This document shows positions 57,124 to 64,000 of a stretch of 64,000 bases of DNA, piece by piece. The translations under genes were made by a program, and so were the position numbers. Origin of the DNA: Beta vulgaris subsp. vulgaris (taxonomy: Eukaryota > Streptophyta > Magnoliopsida > Caryophyllales > Amaranthaceae); contig NC_079205.1 of the NCBI RefSeq assembly GCF_026745355.1, forward strand, positions 33,114,950-33,178,949. The letters run 5' to 3'. Below the pieces are notes generated by a model. That model had not been told where the DNA came from and did no database searches. It was given only the letters and a program-made list of their open reading frames with translations. Position 1 is the stretch's first letter. Every line of letters begins with the position of its first letter.

Positions 57124-58208
57124 ATAAACGAGCTTGTTGTATATAGTGTAAAAAAAATTAATTAGTTTCGTTTGGTTTTTGGAAGATATTATGCTTTTGG
57201 TTTTTCGTTTTGCAGGAAATAGAAGAAAAGCTCGAAGCTTGTGAAGTTGTGCGTGAAATGTGGATGAGTGAATTGGTTATTGATGTGTGAAAAAAAAAAA
57301 GACATGAAAGAGTAATGAGAGTCATAGGTGGACAAGAGTGAAGAGGGAGCACAGAAAAAAATGAGGGACGTTCTTTAGTTAGGAAGAAAATCAAAGAAGG
57401 AAAAGAGTAAAAAGAAAAAAAAAACAGAAGACCCTCGCGAGCCGCAACCAACATCGCAGGTCGAGACTGTGCAGGTCGCGACTCGCGACAGTGATCGCGA
57501 CTCGCGATGACCCCAGGTCGCGACTCGCGACACTGATCGCGACTCGCGACAGACGTCTGTTTTTCTTTACTAGCAGCTCACTTAAACCCTCTTTTTCTCC
57601 CTTAACCCCATTCATTCGAGCCCCCTCCTTCCTCTATCACTCTCTCACTCTCAAAACTCACTCAAACTCCTCTTTTCATCTCCCACACTCCAATCTTCAC
57701 CTCCAATCTCTTCTCCTCTTTCTCTCTCAACACAAATTCTACATTTTCTACTCTCCTTCACATCATAATCACTCCAAAATTTCTGAAAATTCACACCTTC
57801 TACCAAACCCTAGAATTTGGGGGTTTTTATTTTGAGCACCACCATCCAAATTGAAGCTTGGAGGATCATTCTACATGTTAAGGAAGCTATTCACAAGTTC
57901 TAATCATCCTACACAACACTACTTGACCTACATTTTGGTATAACATTCTCTTTTCTACTTCTCTTTGATTTTGCTTGAAATATCTCATTCTTGCTTAATT
58001 GTAGAGTTGTAGTTTGATTGAGTCATTGTTTGTAGTGATTGATTGGAATTGTTGAGTTGTTTGGTGTTGTTGGTGTGATAGTTGAACTCATTTGGGAATT
58101 GGTGGTTGGTTATTGTTGTGTGGAGGGTGTTTGGAGTGTAAGAGTGTCATTGTTGGTGTTCTTGTGTTTAACCCCTACTGTTGATAGTTCTCCTAAGTTG
58201 AAAGAACC
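57124..58208. other. Spacer between integrase and env-position ORF
   Basis: No gene seen. It holds AT-rich sequence, an A-run near 57290, the inverted TCGCGA cluster (57434-57552), and a CT-rich leader-like stretch (57590-57780) before the next ATG. The CT-rich part suggests a 5' UTR for a subgenomic or spliced message (inference). Confidence 0.5.
57434..57552. repeat. Internal inverted TCGCGA palindrome cluster
   Basis: Four copies of cgcgactcgcgac or a close variant occur here, the reverse complement of the LTR cluster. In a full-length transcript this stretch could pair with the LTR-derived clusters. It lies in the untranslated spacer. Confidence 0.8.
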
Positions 58209-59629
58209 ATGAGCAAAAGAAGCCGAACCGAATCCGTCCCCCACATTAACTCCCGTGGCCTTAAGAAGCTTAGTGACCATGCTAAGAGACGTTGGGACCG
58301 CCTTGATAGACCGGGGAGGACAATACAAGAAACTAAGTTTGCGGACTATCCTACCCTAGAAAAATTGGGGTTAGCTAGCTCAGTTGAATATCTTCTTAAC
58401 AAAGTTGGCCTCAAAGACTTTCTATGGAAGAGAGCCCGCACTTACGAAAGGTATACCCTGGAGTTTCTTTCAACCCTGCAAAAACATCCCGAAACTGAAG
58501 ATGAATCTGCATATATTACTTTTTCTCTTAATGATCACCCATATAAGATGACATATGCTCAGATAGAAACTGCTTTTGATTGGGATTTTTTGGCTGAGGA
58601 AGACTTTTCGGAGACGGAGAACTATAACCCTGCTGTCTTTTGGTATAAAATCACTGGTGGTGGCACGTGGCATAGCCACTGTAAGAGCAGCGCCATTCCC
58701 CACCCCGCCTTACGATATGTGCACCGTCTTTTGTCCATGACGGTCTTTTGTGCAGGTGAGCCCACCAATTTACCGGAATTTGATTTGAAATGTCTTTGGG
58801 CTATGACACCACAGGGGGAGGGGTGTCCAGATTGGGTCAAAATTTGGGTAGATAAGTGCTTAGCCCAGTCGGCAGAGGGGAAGACATCTGGGAAGTTGAG
58901 TATGGGGGTATGATCACCCTTTTAGCATCCCACTTAGGTGTCCAGGTGCCTGTGGATAGGAAGGGCGAGCCCATATTGACCCCCTTAGGGACTGCTAGTG
59001 TCGGCTTTCTCGTGTTCCAACTGTTATGATACCATTGCCTTGAGAAGTATTACTATGCTCAACTTCACAACCATAGGCAATGAGACGGAATATGTGTGGC
59101 TCTTTGGGGCAAGGAATGTTAGGTATATGACTTTACCGCAGGCGCGGGTAGCCATTACAGATCAGACTACCCATGAGCAGCTCTTCCTTTCCCCTGATGA
59201 GAAGTATGCCACCGTGGTGGCGGAGGAGTTAGGTCAGAGAGAGCCACAGCCACAACCACAGCCACAGCAATTCCAATACCAACAGTTTCAGCAGTACCAC
59301 CAGCAGTATCAGCAGGAGCAGGGTTACCTCCCTCACGCCCAATTTCAGGCTCAGGTAACTGAGCAACTATCCAGTGTTAGGGGCGATTTGGGGAGATGCA
59401 GGATAGGATGTACGGGATGGAGGACCAGATTTATTCAGTTGGTTCCATGGTTTCGGCCATGAACAACTTCTTTGTCTCCCGTTATCCACCTCAGGGACCG
59501 GAGAACCAGGACTCCTGGTACTCCGATCCCACATCCGAGATTGAGGCGGCGCGCATCCTACGCCGCCAGGAGAGAGAGGCCCGTAGGGCAGCCCGCAGGT
59601 TTGAGCGCGGGGGCCCCTCGGGATCTTAG
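58209..59629 (+). pseudogene. Athila env-position ORF (ATHILA family protein)
   Basis: ATG at 58209 gives MSKRSRTESVPHINSRGLKK and a conserved region (FADYPTLEKLGLASSVEYLL, then ITFSLNDHPYKMTYAQIETA, FDWDF, LRYVHRLLSMTVFCAGE). This belongs to the plant ATHILA retrotransposon ORF family (PF03078-like). The frame shifts near 58900-59040, continues YVWLFGARNVRYMTLPQARV, then has a Pro/Gln repeat (PQPQPQPQQFQYQQ). A shift near 59395 leads to an Arg-rich end (RRQEREARRAARRFERG) and stop at 59627-59629. I see no signal peptide or clear membrane segment, so 'envelope' describes position only. Confidence 0.75.
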
Positions 59630-59672
59630 AGCTTTTCCTTTCCCTTTCCCTCTTATTTGTTTTTGTCCTTTC

Positions 59673-59690
59673 CACATTGGGGACAATGTG
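59673..59690 (+). other. GGGA-capped hairpin downstream of the env-position ORF
   Basis: CACATTG (59673-59679) pairs with CAATGTG (59684-59690) around GGGA, a GNRA-type loop. It lies 43 bases after the stop and just before an agcgtggggga word. The TTGGGGACAATG word recurs in Athila-like elements as I recall. Confidence 0.65.
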
Positions 59691-59858
59691 CATAATTAGC
59701 GTGGGGGAGAGATTGATTAAATGTGGTGATATTTTAGTTTATTCTATTTTGTTTTGTTAATATTGTGGTAAATTGATGTAAATTTGAAAAAAAAAAAAAG
59801 AGCATGAAAAAAAAAAGTGACAAAAAGAAAAAAAAAAAAAAAGAAAAAAGAAGAATCC

Positions 59859-60050
59859 CGCTGAGTTGAAAACCCGCAAGGGCGGGCGACTCGGGCAAAA
59901 TTGGGGGCTCGGATAGGTCGAAAACCCGAAAGGGCGGCCTATGCAAAAAAGAGCTAGTTGAGCGGGTGAGTTTTGTGAGCCAAAAGAAGAAGAGAGATGA
60001 AAAAAAAATGAAAATGAGAAGCTAGGATGAAAACCCGAAAGGGCTCCTAG
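59859..60050 (+). other. Three tandem GNRA stem-loops in the Athila 3' region
   Basis: Hairpin A pairs 59861-59868 with 59887-59894 and caps with CCC-GCAA-GGG. Hairpin B pairs 59913-59920 with 59935-59942 and caps with CCC-GAAA-GGG. Hairpin C pairs 60022-60029 with 60044-60050 (one bulged T) and caps with CCC-GAAA-GGG. All carry AAAA on the 5' side between the stems and are followed by gcaaaa. Outer stems differ in sequence but still pair. Poly-A-rich runs separate them. Confidence 0.75.
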
Positions 60051-60525
60051 GCAAAATGAGAGAAAAAAAAAAGAGAGAAAAGAAAACTTGCTTTGATTCT
60101 CATTTGTCGGTGGTGGCGTCATAAGGTGGCGACATTCGGAGTTGGTGTTTTCGGGTTAGCTTAGGTTCTTGTTTTATGTCCTTTGAAGGCGGGTTAGACA
60201 TCTCTTCTTGGCTTGCTTTTCTTTTGCTGCTTATGGTATGTTTTGGATGGAGTAAGAAGCTAAGCGTGGGGGAATCACTCACCCTCGTGCCTTAGTTTCC
60301 TTGCATTTTGGGTTGGTTGGAGTAGGAGGTCATTGTTGATGATCGTGTCCCGATACCTTTTGGGATTCGAGGGTCATTTGTATAGGATGATTCTTTTGGG
60401 GTAGATTTTGTCGTTTGGCTTTTGTGTCTTGTGGAGCAAAGCCGGAGGTTGGCGAGGTATGGCGTATTTTGGGGCTTGGTGTAGTGAGTTCTCTTTTTCT
60501 TTTACTCGAGGTCGAGTAAGGTTTA

Positions 60526-60539
60526 AGCGTGGGGGAATT
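60526..60539 (+). other. Athila polypurine tract
   Basis: agcgtgggggaatt lies directly before the 3' LTR TGATGTG. The same agcgtggggga word also occurs near 59698 and 60264, away from the LTR. Plus-strand priming is expected at the copy next to the LTR. Confidence 0.8.
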
Positions 60540-61957
60540 TGATGTGTCCAAGTTATCCGCCAATCTTAGGCGGATTTCGAGGCGTTTTTGGTGTCGGTAC
60601 GAGCTTAGTGTCGGGATTTAGGAGAGATTTGACGTTAGGAGGTGTTGCCGGAGGATGTTGTGATTTGAGGAGTTTAGGAAGTAGTTTACATGATGGCACA
60701 CTCGAGGGCCGATCTTAGCCCTCCGATCACTTTTTGTATCCCGGAGCCCTTGCTCGTTGTCCTTTATGATGCATCTTCCGAGTTTCGAGGTCCGTGGTTC
60801 GAGCTTCATTGTTATTCGTCGCCCGAGGATTGATCACTTCAGTTCTACAGCTTCATGGCTTCCTCAAAAGCCAAGTTATTTATTCTCTCCTTTTATTTTT
60901 TGGTGTTTTGGATAGATTTGGGGCAGACGGCTCGTCGCGACCCGCGATCAGTGTCGCGAGTCGCGACCTTCCTATTGTCGCGAGTCGCGAGCTTTGTCGC
61001 GAGTCGCGACCTCTGCCGCTGCACTTTTTACTTTCTTTTCCTCCCTTGGAGGGAAAGGGGTGGTAGTTTTTTAGTTTGCTTTACTAGGAAAAAAAAGGTA
61101 GAGAGAGAAAGAGAGTTCCATATGTTTCTTCTACTCTTCCTTATTAGATTTGTAATGAATTTCATGGATTTGCTAGCTTAAACTCCCATCTTGGATTTGG
61201 TTATTGAAGCTCTAATCTACTTGTGAGAACTTCTTACTCTCTATCTTCTTATGGTCATTGTGATGCTTCTTGTATGTATTTCCATGATATTTGCATAATC
61301 CTTGCTAGGAACGTTACTAGTATTGTTGTGTGAATCATCTAATGCTAGTTTTAGGTGCATAATCGGATTGTTGTGTTCCTAGCTCCATGTAGCATACTAG
61401 GTGTTTGATTAAATGCTGAACATTAATCTTGTGCACTTAGAGAAGCATAGCTTATTACTTGAATGTTGTTGCTTTAATAACATTAGTGATCCTATTGTGT
61501 TCCTCGTTTTTAATGCTACTTTGGTTTGAACTTAAGTGCGATTCATTTGAGTTAATTCATAGTAAGAGCGGTTCAAACCACGCAGATCGTGTGTTAGACC
61601 ACGATCTAGGAGGATAGAAGTATCGACTTCTCAATAGGTGACCATAGGAAAGGTTGAGTGTTAAGGTTTCGTGATCACAAAGTAGGTTAGGGTGGATGCT
61701 AACCGAGTCCAAGGCTTTTTTATATTGTAATCTCTTCGTATTTTAGTATTGTGAGTAGTTTAGATCACTTACATTGTTCCAAATCCCCCTATTCGGTTGC
61801 TTTGGCCTTAGTACATACTAGGGTTCTTGATTTGCTAATTTCCAATCAAGTTCATTTGCTCCCTGTGGATACGATCCCTGCTTCCATTATACTTACTTAG
61901 TGTGCATGAAAGTAGGTTAATTATATTTGGTTAGGAGTACACGACAAACGCCTACCA
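60540..61957 (+). repeat. Athila 3' LTR
   Basis: A 1418-bp LTR matches 50163-51582 throughout, with scattered substitutions (for example gtgttttggat versus atgctttggat) and a few short indels near 61060 and 61740. It is followed by the target duplication atacc at 61958-61962. Confidence 0.95.
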
Positions 61958-61962
61958 ATACC

Positions 61963-63503
61963 ATACCAGTCAGGCCGCTTACCTTCATTCCTTATGCACT
62001 CAGTAGTTTTTGGCAACAAAGATACACGATTCCAAACTTCTTCTCCACTCAATCGTGGTGGAGGGGAAGAGTTTTCAACCGTGTCTTTACGAAACGCACT
62101 CTTATTTTTTCGAAAAACATGATTATGGGATAAAAACTGCCGATGACAATCAAATCAACTTTGTTTTCCACCATTTTTAAGAGTGAAAGCCTTAGTGTTC
62201 TCCATACAATATGGGCAAGCTAATTTACCTGTCATGGTCCATCCTGAGAGTATGTCGTATGCCGGAAAATCACTAATTGTCCAAAGCAATGCAACTTTCA
62301 TTTGAAAATTTTGTTTGTTGGAGATGTCATAAGTTGGCAATCCTATCTCCCACAATAGTTTTAACTCTTCAATAAGAGGCTGCAAGAACATATCAAGGTT
62401 CCCTTTAGGGCTTTTTGGACCCGGAATTATCAGACTGGGAAACATAAAAGGTTTCTTCATACATAACCCGGGGGGAAGATTATAAGGATTCAAGATGACT
62501 GGCCAACATGAATATTGTTTTCCCGTATTCCCAAATGGTGAAAATCCGTCAGTACAAAGACCAAGTTGGACATTTCGGGACTCGACGGCAAAAGATTCAT
62601 ACTCTTTATCTAGGTGTTTCCATGCTTCTCCATCACTTGGATGAGAGATCAGGCGATTATCAAGAGGATTATCCTTATGCCACCTCATTTGCTCAGCAGT
62701 AGATTTCGTCGCATATAGTCTCTGCAATCTAGGACCAATTGGGAAATAAGTAAGAACACCATGAGGAGAATTGTTGTCATTATTTCTGAATGTCTTATAA
62801 CGACCTCCTTTGCAGAAAAGACATTCTTTGAGATCTTTATGTTCCTTCCAGAATAACATGCAACCATTTAGACATACATGTATCTTTTGGTGCAGAAGCT
62901 CTAACCCCTTAAGTAATGTCTTTGTCTTATAAAAGCTTTCTGCCATCTTATTTTCATCTGGGCACATATCTTTCATCAAGGAAGCAAAACCATCTATTGC
63001 TCTACGAGGAATATTATACTCACACTTGATGTTTGCCATTCGTGCAGCAGCGGATAACAAAGACAACTTACAACCATCATATAATGGCTCCTCCGCTGCC
63101 TTCAACATGTCAAAAAACTTTTTGTGACTAGGAAGTGGTTCTTCTTCAATGTCCTCTAAATCACCTTCTTGTCCAAAGGCATCTAATACCATGCTTCTGT
63201 AAGGGTTATACGTACGCTCAGTGGAAGTGGAGGCACTATTTTCCCCATGAAAAACCCATCGATAATAATAATTAGGCGTAAAACCAAACCTATAACCTTA
63301 ACGATCTCTAGATCTTTATATGGAATATTTCGACACTTGGCACATGGACATTTCATCATCCTATCAATCACAACATGATCTTGGGTGGTAGCATATGTAA
63401 TGAATTCATCAACCTTGTTAGCAAAAGTTGCGCTAAGGAAGTTCCCCTCTAACCTTTCATACATCCACTCTCGATTCACCCTTACCCTCATGATACTGCA
63501 CAT
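61963..63503 (-). pseudogene. CACTA-2 TNP2-like transposase, N-terminal half
   Basis: The minus strand starts MCSIMRVRVNREWMYERLEG (transposase-associated domain, CPCAKCRN) at 63503. It continues MFDMLKAAEEPLYDGCKLS-like, HVCLNGCMLFWKEHKDLKEC, QLGLCTDGFSPFGNTGKQYS, NLPPGLCMKKPFMFPSLIIP and DFPAYDILSGWTMTGKLACP. After a stop near 62155 it goes on CHRQFLSHNHVFRKNKSAFR up to the Athila boundary. The rest of the protein is at 50157-48056. The start probably uses one of the two Met codons in this N-terminus. Confidence 0.85.
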
Positions 63504-64000
63504 TCATTCAACAACGATAATTTTCATTTACTACTTTTAGAATAAATTAACTAATAACATAAACTATAAAAAATAAAAATTAAAAATACTAAACAAAAAA
63601 TAGATACAAGTAACAATATCTTACAATGAACTTATATATATGCTATAACCCAACCTCCCATATAGAAGACATGATTTTACACCAAAATATATACTTTTCA
63701 TCCATTATATATTTATAGTATACTATTTGCACTATTCTTTGTCATACATTTACACCAATACATACTTATACGTTAATTTTTAGATTGATTCTTCTCTTAA
63801 TATAATACAACTTCTTACCACTACTAAAACGACATAAATGTACCCCGTTATTTTCTATCATATTTACTTATTCATTTAGAATATACCCCACTGTCTCCAA
63901 TTATATCTACCTTTAGGACAAAATAAGTTACTTTTTATTTATATTACGACAAAATAAAGATACTTAATTTATGAATGTTATGTATATCATTTAATTTAAA
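63504..64000. other. AT-rich CACTA-2 leader, no gene
   Basis: No coding sequence recognised. The region is AT-rich with tata words and runs to the window edge; the CACTA-2 5' terminus must be further right. Confidence 0.5.

Larger units (their letters stand above)
50163..61957 (+). mobile_element. Athila-type Ty3/gypsy LTR retrotransposon
   Basis: An 11,795-bp element has LTRs at 50163-51582 and 60540-61957, flanked by the 5-bp duplication atacc (50158-50162 and 61958-61962). The order is PBS, gag, protease, RT, RNase H, integrase, spacer, env-position ATHILA ORF, structured 3' region and PPT, matching Athila. LTRs differ by roughly ten substitutions plus a few short indels by eye, so insertion is recent. 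The coding region nevertheless has many frameshifts. It split the CACTA-2 transposase gene. Confidence 0.95.
43922..64000 (-). mobile_element. Second CACTA (En/Spm) transposon, right end outside window
   Basis: The left terminus CACTACAAAAATGGGGGG is at 43922. It is followed by a subterminal region rich in gttgctaa and tagcaac words, a TNPA-like gene (47884-45271) and a TNP2-like gene (63503-48056), both on the minus strand. The element is inserted in a LINE, contains a MITE at 44825-45177, and is itself interrupted by the Athila retrotransposon at 50163-61957. No second terminus is visible before 64000. Confidence 0.88.

Noticed and set aside
59734..60122. Phe/Ser-rich membrane-like minus-strand frame
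   Set aside because: Comes from poly-A runs read on the other strand in the Athila 3' region.

Overview
The window is plant nuclear DNA, most likely from a eudicot: it has one intron-containing calcium-dependent protein kinase gene of the Arabidopsis CPK1/CPK2 type, surrounded by plant-specific transposon families. The species cannot be named from the sequence. Only one intact host gene is visible (about 29.6-35.4 kb, minus strand). Almost everything else is layered transposable elements, most of them damaged.

Layout. 1-6352: part of a CACTA (En/Spm) DNA transposon, minus strand, whose far end lies left of the window; it sits in the gag of a Ty3/gypsy element (RE1) whose 5' part is at 6353-7990. 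7996-9490: no gene seen. 9494-10042 and 22421-23400: two halves of an old minus-strand gag (RE4), split by a 12.4 kb Tat-lineage Ty3/gypsy element (RE2, 10048-22415) with matched 5-bp target duplications. RE2 carries gag-pro-RT-RNaseH-integrase on the minus strand, an extra antisense gene on the plus strand behind its own TATA box, and a nested solo LTR. 23.4-27.2 kb: a plus-strand element with gag but no pol (RE3), followed by two related Helitron-like elements (27.9-29.0 kb).

29645-35428 is the kinase gene (seven coding exons, 598 residues predicted). A 1.6 kb Mutator-like element begins about 200 bp upstream of its likely TATA box. 38-44 kb holds a Stowaway MITE, a second long-TIR element with telomere-like interior words, and a LINE whose 3' end is tandemly duplicated and which carries a hAT-type MITE.

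43922 to the right edge is a second CACTA element, inserted into the LINE reverse transcriptase just upstream of its FADD motif. Its TNP2 transposase gene is split by an 11.8 kb Athila-type LTR retrotransposon (50163-61957) with near-identical LTRs and a 5-bp target duplication. This gives a readable order: LINE, then CACTA, then Athila.

The most interesting unexplained signals are: (i) a series of GNRA-capped stem-loops with changing but still pairing outer stems between the env-like ORF and the polypurine tract of the Athila element, with a structural match in RE3; (ii) the antisense gene of RE2, with four in-frame TGA codons and a 45-bp minisatellite; (iii) TCGCGA-rich palindrome clusters in the Athila LTRs with an inverted cluster inside the element. 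All frame, pairing and boundary statements were worked out by eye.
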